Notes under the pieces: generated by a model
What the model was told of the DNA's origin: nothing
Seen by the model: only the letters and a program-made list of their open reading frames with translations
Databases searched by the model: none
Source: Spirogloea muscicola
Taxonomy: Eukaryota; Streptophyta; Zygnematophyceae; Spirogloeales; Spirogloeaceae
Direction: 5' to 3'
Length of the DNA stretch: 48,872 nucleotides
Assembly: GCA_009602725.1 (NCBI GenBank)
Contig: WELB01000095.1
Span: 93,030 to 141,901 of the forward strand
Shown: one piece after another, positions 21,232-31,293 of the stretch
Layout: every line of letters begins with the position of its first letter
Numbering within the stretch: position 1 is the stretch's first letter
Program-made: the position numbers and the translations under genes

Positions 21232-23172
21232 TCAAATTGGGTGCTCAGTGTTACATTGAGATCGATGGACTCGATATGTAGAATACATCATCACACCTTC
21301 CCCCCAATTGAGTCCCCACTTTCCATCGACTAACTCTAGATGCACTCTCTCATACATATGACCTCGTCGGACATGCAATCCGTATGCCAAGCGATCCATC
21401 ACTACTGGAGAAAGCTTAGAGCAGCCCAGGATTTTGATGTAACTAAGTTGAGGGCACAAGGAGAGAAGATCAAGGATGGCCTTCTTGTTCATGGTGTTGC
21501 AGCTTCGTAAGTGCACCTCTTCCAACCGTGGGGACGCCCTTGCTAAGGCAGCCAAGTCTTGCCAATGCACATTTTCACAAGTGAGAGCTCTCAGGCTTCC
21601 AAGGTGGGGACAGGTCCACGGGAGCCGCCTCTGGCGCAACCGATGGTAGGCCTCAATTTTCAAAGTCACAAGTTTGTTGCATCCGGCAAGTGATGAAGCC
21701 AAGTTCTCCCCGTCAGATTGTGCTAAAGAGAGCAAGGAAGTAAGGTTGGGGCACCATTTACCAAACTCCCAGTAGTCAAACAACGGCCCAACCAATGATG
21801 AACAACACTCGATGGAGCGAAGAGAAACCATCACGGGTAGTGCTTGCACAACACCGAGCAACTTGCAATCCTCCAAGGTCAAGTTCTCCAACAGGGGTGC
21901 ACCGACTAAGAATGCTGCAAAGGATGTCATGTCAATGAACTGGAATCCTGTCATTGTCAATGTCACAAGCGCTGGCATAACTGCACAATTCTTCAATAGG
22001 TCGAGCCTGCTGACATCCGTGCGCGGGTCGGTGACAGCGTGCACGTGTAGTTCACGCAATTGCGTGCAGGATAAAGCCAGGATGGCCATGGCAGTATTCG
22101 TACTGGAATCCGCATCATCGGACATGAAGATCTCCACCATTTCCAATCGTGATATAGTCAGATGTCCGGCATGTGAAAATCGTAGCTCTGGGTCATTCCA
22201 CTTTTGGTGAAACCGCAGTCTCCTGAGCTCAGGGCATGCTTCAAGAACCGCATGGACTGAGTGTGCGGACACATTGGCGCAAAAGTGCATGCTGATGTCT
22301 TGCAGCAGCGTGCAACCCAAAGCCACCTGCCTGATCCCATCGTCCGTGAAGCTGCGGCAAAAGTGTACGCGGAATCTGCGAAGCTGGCGCAAATTCCTGC
22401 CAATCAACTCCAAGCCAGCATCAGTGAAACCACCCGACCGATCCTGCTCGGATTGCCACAGCAGAAGCTCTGTGAGGTGCCGGCAAGCAGTAGCGATCGT
22501 GTGGATGTCATCATCTGCAATATCCAAACAGGTGAATAAAGTCAGCACTCAGTCACCCCAATGATGCAGGATAGAGCTTGGCTTCCAACATATGAAAAGG
22601 TGGCATCAGCAGTCACGCAGCAGGAACTTGGGTAGCATAGCACTTGGCAGCATGAGGCAAGTACCAGTGGCTAGCGAACTGGTCACTGTGAGGCTCTCGA
22701 GTGCCGTGAAGCCGGCGACGTCAGCCAGGGGCAAGACAAGGCACGTCTTGTTCAGTGTAAGCGCTCGCACGACGCTGCTGAGCGCAGTGAGAGACCGGAA
22801 GGTGCGCTGCAACTCCACGTTGTCGATCTCGTCGTAGTACTCCAGCCCCGCCACCTCGATTCGCAGGTCGGTGAGTGTCGATACTGCCGACAGGCAGCGG
22901 AGGTCCTCGTGGGGCACGTCGTCAAAGTGGAGGCTGAGGCGCGCCAGGGCGGGCAAGGCGGCGGCCAGCCCATCGCCGAGCACCGGCGGCTCCCCCGGGC
23001 CGGACCCTTGGCGCTCCCGGTCCCACAGCGAGACCTCTGTGATGGCGGCTTTGGCCAGGCGGCGCCACCGGCGGCAGACGCTGACGATGGCGGCCCAGCC
23101 CGGCGGCGCGCCCGGCCTGGCGGCGGCGCGCGCCAGCACCGCCGTCAGGCACTCGTCCGGCAGGCCTTCCAT
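21232..23172 (-). CDS. F-box/LRR protein, locus B (intact, two exons, 596 aa)
   Basis: Exon 1 is 23172-22665 and exon 2 is 22514-21232. The donor G|GTACTT and acceptor TTGCAG|AT join in phase, re-forming an Asp codon. The start MEGLPDECL in a GCCGCC-like context matches all paralogues; an in-frame ATG at 23190 is the alternative. Residues about 1-45 form the F-box (LPDECLTAVLARAA, CRRWRRLAK). The rest is leucine-rich with cysteine-type LRRs such as GIRQVALGCTLLQDI and CPNLTSLLSLA. It ends STYRVHRSQ plus a short tail. It probably acts as the substrate-recognition subunit of an SCF E3 ligase (family inference; target unknown). It is one of two undamaged members of the cluster and has a very close relative in locus C. 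Confidence 0.85.
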
Positions 23173-23624
23173 GGCGGCCCGCGGCGGCATGCGGGAGGGC
23201 TCGGCCTCGGGGCCCAGCGGGAGGAGGAGCCCTTCGACTGCCACGTTAAACCGGCGCCGCCAAAGGCTCGCCGCCGCAAGAAGACGGCGGGCTCCCGCTG
23301 GGCCGCGTCTCGGCGGTCGGCGGCGCAGGCCACTCTGACGGCGTCGTGCGCGGGCTGCCGCTGCCGCTGCCGGGGCCGGGCTCCTCAAGGCGCGGGGGGC
23401 TCGGGGCTGGAATGGAGAGCGAAGGCGTGGCGGTGCGCATGGAAAGGGAGGCCAATTCGAGCCTTACAGAAGTCCTGGTAACGGGGCAATGAGCTGGCTA
23501 AGGGGGACATTGATATCCCCGACAGGGGAAGACGAAACGGGTGCTGATGCCTAAAGAGCGGCTGTGAAAGCCAGCCACGGGCTGCGGCGCCGCAGATGGG
23601 CGCTCGCAGCGAGCTCCCACCTTC

Positions 23625-24020
23625 CGGGTGCCTCACCACCATGGCACGCTGTAAGTGTGGGGCAAGCCAGGAGGTTGTGTGTGGCCCTTGTGGCCCACAT
23701 ACTGCAGCGTGCACGAGGTGAGACATCAATCAAGTCACGATACTCCTGGGAAGACTCAGGATCCAGTAGGTCAGCCACCAGGTGGCACTGACAGTCTCTT
23801 GCAGAAGCCCGTCCAGATGGCCCTGACAGACACCACACGCGCCAGCGCCAACCTCATCGAGCACAGATATGGTGGAGGCCTGCAACTCGTTGCTACACTT
23901 TTATCCAGGGCAGCGTCGAAGACAGCCGTCTGGCCACGTTAACTGCAAAGGCTAGGTACAAAGCGGAGCACGCAGGCCAAGACCAAGCACGCCGAACACT
24001 TCCCGAATGTGAATTCCTGA
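23625..24020 (+). mobile_element. Decayed non-LTR element fragment (second copy in duplicated unit)
   Basis: It reads MARCKCGAS, then TDTTRASANLIEHRYGGGLQL and remnants up to the AKTKHAEHFPN-like end. It retains the CxCG pair that is partly lost in the copy at 20330, and it is interrupted by stops and small deletions. Its position relative to the downstream F-box/LRR gene equals that in unit 1. Confidence 0.6.
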
Positions 24021-24492
24021 GTTATCAAATATGTCCATGGGGCCTGTATCAAACTTGCTGCCACAGCTGGCACAAGGCAATCTCTCGCGGCGACAGGCCA
24101 CAAGCAGGAGCAGCCAATTTCACATGCTTCAAGTAGTCTTACCTTGTTTGACTGCATGCGACTCTCCCACTCGCTGCAGCAAGTGCAGGCATTTGTCAAA
24201 ACCATTTACTAGCGCCGTCCAGCGGCAGCTTCTCGTTTGGTGGGCTACCTCCTTCCCTTTCTTTCCTTCTGGTGTGGCCAACAATGGCAGCTATGTGCAA
24301 CAAACATGCTAGCATGCATTTGAGTTGCTATAACAGAAGGCTCTCAGCATCAAAAGTAAGTTCCTTAAGCTAAACGATTTCCAGTCAATGCTACAGTGAG
24401 AGGCCATTTGCACGCCTCTGATCACCAAAAGTAGGGAGCATGTATTCCAGAAGTATGAGAGACATCAAATTTGCTTGAGCCTCAGTTCCATC

Positions 24493-26478
24493 TCAGACTC
24501 GGTGCTCAATGACATATTGAGATCGATGGACTCGATATGTTAAATACATCATCACACATTCCCCCAAATCGAGTGCCCGATACGTAGAAGGTATCAGCAC
24601 ACTCTTATCCCCCCAATCGAGTCCCCACTTTCCATCTACTAACTCTAGATGCACTCTCTCATACACATGACCTCGTCGGACACGCAATCCGCATGCCAAG
24701 CGATCCATCACTACTGGAGAAAGTTTTGAGCACTCCATGAGTCTAATATGACCAAGTTGGGGGCATGAGTAGAGAAGATCAAGGATGGCCTTCTTCTTCA
24801 AGGTCTTGCACTTTTGTAAATGCACATCTTGCAACCGTGGGCACGCCCTTGCTAACTTAGCCAAGTCTTGCCAATGTACATTTCCACAAATCAGGGCTCT
24901 CAAGCTTCCAAGGGGGGGACAGGTCCACGGAAGCCGCCTTTGGTGCAACCGATGATAAGCCTCAACTTTCAGAGTCACAAGTTTGTTGCATCCGGCAAGT
25001 GATGAAGCCAAGGCCTCCCCTTCAAATCGTGCTAATGTAAGCAAGGAAGTCAGGTTGGGGCACCATTTACCAAACTCCCAGTAGTCAAACAATCGCCCAA
25101 CCAAAGATGAAGAACACTCAATGGAGCGAAGAGAAAGCATCGTGGGTAGTGCTTGTGCAACACCGAGCAACTTGCAATTCTCCAAGGTCAAGTTTTCCAA
25201 CAGGGGGGCACCGACTAAGAATGCTGCAAAGAATGTCATGTCGATGAACTTGAATCTTTTCATTGTCAATGTCACAAGCGCTGGCATAGCTGCACAATTC
25301 TTCAATAGGTCGAGCCTGATGACATCCAGGCGTGCGTCCTCCACAGCGTGCACATGTAGTTCACGCAATTGCATGCAGGATAGAGCCAGGATGGCCATGG
25401 CGTAGTCTGCACCGGCATCATCGGACATGGAAAATTCCACCATTTCCAAGCGTGATAAATTCAGATGTCCAGCATGTGAAAATTGTAGCCCTGGTTCATC
25501 CAGAATTTTTTGAAATCGCAGTCTCCTGAGCTCAGGGCATGCTTCAATAACTGCATGGACTGAGTGTGCCGATAGATTGGGGCAATAGTGCATGCTGATA
25601 TCCTGCAGCAGCGTGCAACCCAAAGCCACCTGCCTGATCCCGCTGTCCATGATGTTGTGGCAAAAGTGTACGCGGAATCTGCGAAGCTGGCGCAAATAAC
25701 TGGCAATCGACTCCAAGCCAGCATCAGTGAAACCAGCCAACGGATCCTGCTGGGAGTGGCACAGCAGAAGCTCCGTGAGGTGCCGGCAAGCAGTAGCGAT
25801 CGTGTGAATGTCATCATCTGCAGTATTCGATTAAAGAGTTGAAGTCAGCACTTGGTCACCCTAAGAGCTTGGCTTCAAACATACTACAAAGTGGCAGCAG
25901 TCACGGGGCAGGAACTTGGGTAGCACAGTTCTTGGCAGCATGAGGGCAAGTACCAGTGACTAGCGAGTCGGTCAGGGTGAGGCTCTCGAGTGCCGTGAAG
26001 CCGGCGATGTCAGCCATGGGCAAGGCAATACGCGTCTGGTATAATGTGAACGCTCGCAGGACGCTGCTGAGAGCAGTGAGCGACCGTATGGTGCGCTGAA
26101 GCTCCACATAGTCGCCCTCATCGTAGTACTCCAGGTCGCAACGCAACGCCAGCTCGACTCGCAAGTCGGTGAGCGTCGATAAAGCTGACAGGTAGCGGAG
26201 GTCCTCGTGGGGCCGGGGCACGTGGTCAAAGTGGAGGCTGAGGCGCGTCAGGACGGGGAGGGCGGCGGCCAGCGCAGTGCCGAGCACTGGCGGCACCCCC
26301 GGGGACTGGAATTGTTGGCGCTCCCGGTCCCGCAGCGAGACCTCTGTGATGGAGGCTTTGGCCAGGCGGCGCCACCGGCGCAGACGCTCACGATGGCGGC
26401 CCAGCCCGGCGGCGCGCCTGGCCTGGCGGCGGCGCGCGCCAGCACCGCCGTCAGGCACTCGTCCGGCAGGCCGTCCAT
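24493..26478 (-). pseudogene. F-box/LRR protein, locus C (single frameshift in the F-box)
   Basis: Exon 1 is 26478-25954 and exon 2 is 25817-24493, with the same splice sites as locus B. The start is MDGLPDECL. At about 26380 one G of the GGCGGCAGACG stretch seen in locus B is missing. This shifts the frame just before the CRRWRR motif and leads to a premature stop near 26248. Downstream of the lesion the frame is open to the exon end, and exon 2 is fully open for about 441 codons. Near the C-terminus an internal duplication adds a second copy of the WGxDWG...STYR segment (24540-24610). One one-base lesion in an otherwise clean gene means a recent mutation or a sequencing error. Confidence 0.75.
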
Positions 26479-26745
26479 GGCGGCCCCCGGCGGCATGCGG
26501 AGGGCTCGGCCTCGGGGCCCAGAGGGAGGAGGAGCCCTTCAGCTGCCACGTTAAACGGGCGCCGCCAAAGGCTCGCCGCAAGAAGACGGCGGGCTCTCGC
26601 TGGGAGCGCGCCGCCGCCGCTGGGCTGCGCCTCGGCGGTCGGCGGCGCAGGCCGCTCTGGCGGCGTCGTGCGCGGGCTGCCGCTGCCGCTGCTGGGGCCG
26701 GGCTCCTCAAGGCGCGGGGGCTCGGGGCTGGAATGGGAAGAGAGA

Positions 26746-27043
26746 AATGTTTCTTCTTTTTTGGGCTGGCTTTTCCAGCCCCTATCCTCAATGGGCGAGC
26801 ACTTTCTCTGAGAAAGGCGCGCGGTGCGCATGACAAGCGAGGCCGAGTCGAGCCTTACAGAACCCGAGTAACGGGGCAATGAGCTGACTAAGAAGAATGT
26901 GCTCGCCCATAGAGAAGAGTGGCTGGCAAAGCCAGCCCAAAAAGAATGGACAATATTCCAAGCCAAAGAAAGAGGAGCCGAAAATGAACTACACTACAGA
27001 CCATGCCTTCTGAACTAGGACGAAGACATCAGCCAGAGGACGC
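26746..27043. mobile_element. Retroelement 3' tails in both orientations
   Basis: At 26755-26800 (plus) the sequence reads TTTTTTGGGCTGGC-TTTT-CCAGCCCC and then CAATGGGCGAGC. At 26895-27043 (minus) lies the 3' untranslated tail of the element ending at 27044. It has GTCCATTCTTTTTGGGCTGG, GCCAGCC and ATGGGCGAGC about 100-150 bases beyond the stop. The pair shows directly that the stem-loop motif belongs to this element's 3' end. Confidence 0.65.
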
Positions 27044-27642
27044 TCAGTAACCTCTAGTCAGGACATGCAAGTCGGAGTAGCTAGTCGGGGAAAGACGTCG
27101 CCCTGACGGAAGCCGGAGGCCGCCGCCAAAGCTCGGCCGGCGCGCAAGTGGACCGCGAACGCAAGGGACCGCTGAAGCGAGACGGCCAACCGCATGCGGA
27201 AGACCTGCGCGAGGGACACGGCGACATTGAAGCCGGGCTGCTCGCCCTGCTGCCCGTGGCGGCGGGCCGCGGCCTGCTGCGCCAGGCGGTGAAGCAAGTC
27301 GAGCCACTTTGCGCCGAAGGCCCCGTGTACGTCGACTGCAAGGGGAACAAACTCGTCGCCCACCGGGTGGTCTGCGTATTTACGCTCCTTGGCGTCCGCC
27401 GCTTGGCGGACTGCGTAGCCCGCCTCCTCCGACGATCGCTTGGCGCTGCCGGAGACAACACAGTCAGTCGTGACCACATCGGCGATGAGCCGAGGCCCCC
27501 CGCCGAGCGCGCTGGCGACGAGATCGGCCCGCCGGGTGTGGACGCGGCCATCCGCCCCAGCGGTCGGAGGCATGATGCTGGTACTCTCGAGCGCCACCGT
27601 ATAACCGGCCTCGACAAAGATGCCAAACATGGCGTTCCGCAG
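27044..27642 (-). mobile_element. Non-LTR element 3' portion, second subfamily, cut by the gap
   Basis: Read from the gap downwards, it has LRNAMFGIFVEAGYTVALE, then RRADLVASALGGGPRLIADVVTTDC (endonuclease-like core), and KERKYADHPVGDEFVPLAVD. The end resembles MRLAVSLQRSLAFAVHLRAG-RALAAASG, with SDLHVLTRGY in a neighbouring frame (27044 stop), so at least one frameshift lies near the end. Clearly related to, but distinct from, the 11664 element. The upstream part is lost in the run of N. Confidence 0.7.
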
Positions 27643-27875
27643 NNNNNNNNNNNNNNNNNNNNNNNNNNNNNNNNNNNNNNNNNNNNNNNNNNNNNNNNNN
27701 NNNNNNNNNNNNNNNNNNNNNNNNNNNNNNNNNNNNNNNNNNNNNNNNNNNNNNNNNNNNNNNNNNNNNNNNNNNNNNNNNNNNNNNNNNNNNNNNNNNN
27801 NNNNNNNNNNNNNNNNNNNNNNNNNNNNNNNNNNNNNNNNNNNNNNNNNNNNNNNNNNNNNNNNNNNNNNNNNNN
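27643..27875. other. Assembly gap (233 N)
   Basis: An unbroken run of N inside nested copies of the non-LTR retroelement. Protein frames drawn across it are artefacts. Single N bases also occur near 38434 and 42777 in GC-rich triplet runs. Confidence 0.99.
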
Positions 27876-28300
27876 AGGTCGCTAACCGATGCATGAATAC
27901 TAGATGTCAGGTACGAAGCCCTTCTGTCACCAACTAGAGCTCGCCCAGCTTTCTGATGCAAGGCATTAGCCTGAGCTCGCTGCAAACAGGCCGAAACTCG
28001 ACGTCGCAAGAACGACAAATATGCAGCTGGCAAGCCCATTTCAGCCGGAAACACATCTGCACGTCGTGTGTAGCCTAGATTGGCAATGTTGTGGAGGAGG
28101 GTGTGAAATCGAGGACCCAGACAGCCATAGATGTCGATTGCCGCTGGCAGGAGCTGGTCGCATCGAGGGTAGTCGGAGTAGTGCTGCATCTTCCTTTGTT
28201 CTGCACTGCCCACTGCGTGACCAGCGATGTGTGTTGACGCTGGACCTTTATACGCCTCAGCGACTAGGTGACTCTGATGGTCCAATCACAGCCTATCTGG
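27876..28300 (-). mobile_element. Non-LTR element 3' portion, first subfamily, cut by the gap
   Basis: The minus strand reads VAEAYKGPASTHIAGHAVG, then QHYSDYPRCDQLLPAAID and AYLSFLRRRVSACLQRAQA, and runs to ASVSD at the gap edge. It is nearly the same as the corresponding part of the 11664 element. A stop precedes the endonuclease Asp segment, so the copy is truncated and inactive. Confidence 0.75.
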
Positions 28301-28744
28301 ATGAGCCCCGATGGACCTGACGCTCAACCGCGCGCCAATCTCACAGGCATCCCACTTGGTAAAAGCCTGCGACTCTATACCGAAGTTGTCATCCGGGTAA
28401 AGGTTAAGGGTTGGCCAGCCATCTCGCCAGGTTTTCCCTGGCTTTTGAGCTACTTACACTCCTTGCTCAACTGGTCTCCTCAAAGAATCTGCACTGCTGT
28501 CGAAGGCTTTTATGTGCAGCAATCATGCTAACCTGCAATAAATGTGCTGTATTTGAAGCTCTCACACCAATAAAATGAGATCCTTAAGCTAAACGACTTT
28601 GATTCAAGCCTCTGTAAGAGGTCAATGATGATACTTCCCACACGCAATGGTCACAAGTGGGTCCTAATCTATGCAGTCATTGATAGTACCAAGCAACTCA
28701 CGAGAATGAGAAATGGCCAACTCTGCTTGAGCCTCGGTTTCATC
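28301..28744. other. Downstream flank of F-box/LRR locus D
   Basis: No gene. The part from about 28500 is homologous to the downstream flanks of loci B and C (GCTAACCTGCA..., AGATCCTTAAGCTAAACGA, AGAGGTCA). The F-box/LRR 3' regions therefore belong to the duplicated unit. Confidence 0.6.
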
Positions 28745-30680
28745 TCAATCAGAGTGCGCAGACTTGCATCCAGATCGATGGACCCGATATGTAGAATACA
28801 TCACCAAATCTTCACTCCAACTGAGTCCCCACTCTCCATCTACTAGTTCTAGATGCATTCTCTCATGCACATGATCTCGCAGGACAGGCAGTCCGCGTCC
28901 CAAGCGATCCATCACTTCTGAAGTAAGCTTAGAGCAGTCCAGAATTCTGATGTAAGCAAGTTGGGGGCACAAAGAAAGAAGGTGAAGGATGGTCTTCTTG
29001 TTCACGGTGTCGCAATCTTGCAAATGCACTTCTTGCAACTGTGGGGACGCTCTCGCCAAAGCAACCAAGTCTTGCCGATGCACATTTGCACAGATCAAAG
29101 CTCTCAGAGATTCAAGTGGAGGACAGGTCCATGGGAGCAGCCTGTACTGCAATTGACGGTAGCAGTCAAGCTTCAAAGTCACCAACTTGCTGCATCCAGC
29201 AATTGAGGAAGCCAAGGCCTCGCCTTCCCATTGTTGCTCAAGCAGCAAGGAAGTCAGGTTGGGGCACCATGCACCAAATTGCCAGAAGTCAAATGTTGAC
29301 CCTGTATTTACACCCTTAAGGAAGCAAAGCGATATCTTGGAGGGTAGTGCTCGCGTAGCACCAAGCAATGTGCAATACTTCAAGCTCAGGTCCTCCATCT
29401 GGGGAGCTTTGAGTAAGAACGCTGCAATGGACGTCATCTTGATGTTGACAGACCCCAAGGTCAAGGACACTAGGGCGGGCATAGCTGGACAAATCTCCAG
29501 GTCGAGCGTGCTGACATCCAACGGTTGATCTTTCATTGCGCATACATACAATTCACGTAGATGCAAGCAGGATGAAGCCAGGGTGGCCATGGCAGAAATG
29601 ATGACACCCACATCATCAGGCACACTGAACTCCACCGCTTCCAACAGTGAGAAATGAGGGCATCCAGCCTGCGGGAAGCAGAAAACCTCGTCTCTCCAAG
29701 TTTCGAAAAAGCTCAGCCTCCGCAGCTCAGTGCACGCTACAATCACCATGTGAAGAGATTGTACAGAGAGGTTGGGGCAATGTTGCAGGCTAATGTCTTG
29801 CAGCAGCTGGCAACCCGAGGCCAACTCCCTGATCCCATTGTCCGTGATGCTGCGGCAATTGAAGATGAGGGATATGCGAAGCTGGGGCATATGTCTGGCG
29901 ATGGACTTCAAGCCAGTATCAGTGATACCGGCCGACCCGTCGTCCAAGAGCCGCAGATGCAGCTCTGTGAGGTGCCGGCAAGAAGCAGCAATATTGTGTA
30001 TGTTTGTATCTGCATCGGCCGTAGTGATCAGACTCAGCAATGTATCGGGACTGGATGAAGGTAGAGGTTGAACTTAGACATACTAGTCTGTGCACCAGTA
30101 GCAGTACGCAGCACGCAGCAAGGATTTGGGAGGCTTATGAAAAGCATAGGCACGTACCATCAGCTCGCGCATCGGCCAATGAGAAAGAAGAGAACTTGAG
30201 GCTCTCGAGAGCTGTGAAGACTGCAATGTCAGCCATGGGGATGACGTGGGAGGGCGTACTACGTATTATGAGGGCTCGCACTACGTTGCTGAGCATAGTA
30301 AGATCCCGAAAGGTGCGGTGCAGCTCATCGTCACCAGTCTCCATACTATCGCTCTCCGCCATCGCGACTCGCAAGTCAGTGAGCGTTGAGATGGCCGACA
30401 AGAGGTGCAGGTCGTTGGGTTGCATAACATTAATGGTGAGGCGCAAGCGCGTCAGAGCAGGAAAGGTGGCGGCCAGCGCAGGGCCCAGCACCGCCGGCTC
30501 GCACCGGCCGTGAGCACGAGTCAGCCGGTCCGTGAGGGAGATCTCCGTGGTGGCGGCTTTGGCCAGGCGGCGCCACCGGCGGCAGACGCTCACGAAGGCG
30601 GCCCAGGCGGGCGGGGCGTAGGGCCTGGCGGCGGCCCGCGCCAGCACCGCCAGCAGGCACTCGTCCGGCAGGTCATCCAT
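28745..30680 (-). CDS. F-box/LRR protein, locus D (intact, two exons, about 595 aa)
   Basis: Exon 1 is 30680-30158 and exon 2 is 30009-28745. The donor G|GTACGTG and acceptor GATGCAG|AT join in phase, as in loci B and C. It starts MDDLPDECLLAVLARAA after GCCGCC. The F-box spans about residues 1-45 (CRRWRRLAKAATTEISL). Exon 2 is a continuous set of LRRs (GIRELASGCQLLQDI, CPNLTSLLL, CPQLAYIRILDC), ending STYRVHRSG and a short tail. Probably an SCF ligase substrate adaptor (family inference). It is more diverged from B and C than they are from each other. It is divergently oriented to pseudogene E, with a retroelement relic between. Locus F derives from a D-like copy, because its intron and exon 1 are very similar. 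Confidence 0.85.
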
Positions 30681-30839
30681 GGCGGCGGGCCTCGTCGGGC
30701 GGTAAGGCCGGCGCCGAGCCGTTGCCGCGAGGACTGCTGTGGAGGGCCGCCAACTGACGCGGGGGCTAGAAAGTATGGACAAGGTAGGAACCGGAAAGCG
30801 CGACAATTTACACACAGCAAAGCAAGTACCACGAAGCAT

Positions 30840-31180
30840 AGAAAGAAAGCGGCTGCTGATATGAAAGAATCGGCTGTGAACTGCCAGCCAGATGCATACA
30901 GGTGTTCATGACGGAGCCAAAGGCTAGGCAGACAGGGCGCCCTCAATACCCCCGTGTCAGCAGTAGGAAGTCAGATGAGCTGAGGGGAGGAAGAGCAACC
31001 CCGCTGCGCAAGCCAGAGGCTGCTGCAAGGGCGCGACCAGCGCGGCGGTGCAAAGCAAGCGCTTGGGAGCGCTGCAGGGACATAGACAGTCGCATACGGT
31101 AGCAGGACACCAGACCCAAAGGCACCGAGCCACCGGGAAGGGCAGCACCCCGCCGGGTGGTCCTTGTAACGTACGAAGCA
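30840..31180 (-). mobile_element. Non-LTR element 3' end with tail
   Basis: The minus strand at 31180-30943 encodes a piece ending RMRLSMSLQRSQALALHRRAG, RALAAASG and SSDFLLLTRGY, then a stop. The frame is shared with a partial frame towards 31461. The tail continues to about 30840 (GGCTCCGTCATGAACACC, CTGGCTGGCAGTTCACAGCC). It sits between the divergent F-box/LRR loci D and E, within their presumed promoters. Confidence 0.7.
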
Positions 31181-31293
31181 TAGCAGTACCCCTGCCGATG
31201 AGATGGATGGAGGCGGCAGCCTACGCACGGCCAGCGGCAGCTCGGGGCCGCCCTTTGAGGCCGAACCCTCCGCAGAACCACAGGTCCGCCGCC

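Larger units (their letters stand above)
20326..23470. repeat. Segmental duplication, unit 1 (retroelement relic + F-box/LRR locus B)
   Basis: Unit 1 pairs with unit 2 (about 23620-26890). Both carry, in the same order, the retroelement relic, a shared GTGGGCTACCTCCTTCCC segment, the shared downstream flank of the F-box/LRR gene and the minus-strand gene. Both also share a 5' flank ending GAGCCTTACAGAA...ACGGGGCAATGAGCTG. Similarity extends outside the coding regions, which indicates one tandem duplication of roughly 3.2 kb. Confidence 0.8.
23620..26890. repeat. Segmental duplication, unit 2 (retroelement relic + F-box/LRR locus C)
   Basis: Second unit of the tandem duplication described for 20326-23470. 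Sequence identity is evident in the intergenic parts as well as in the genes, including the segment after 24060 and the shared downstream flank at 24290-24490. Confidence 0.8.

Noticed and set aside
27058-28285. Long proteins reading across the run of N
   Set aside because: The joined frame crosses an assembly gap of unknown true length and links two different retroelement copies.
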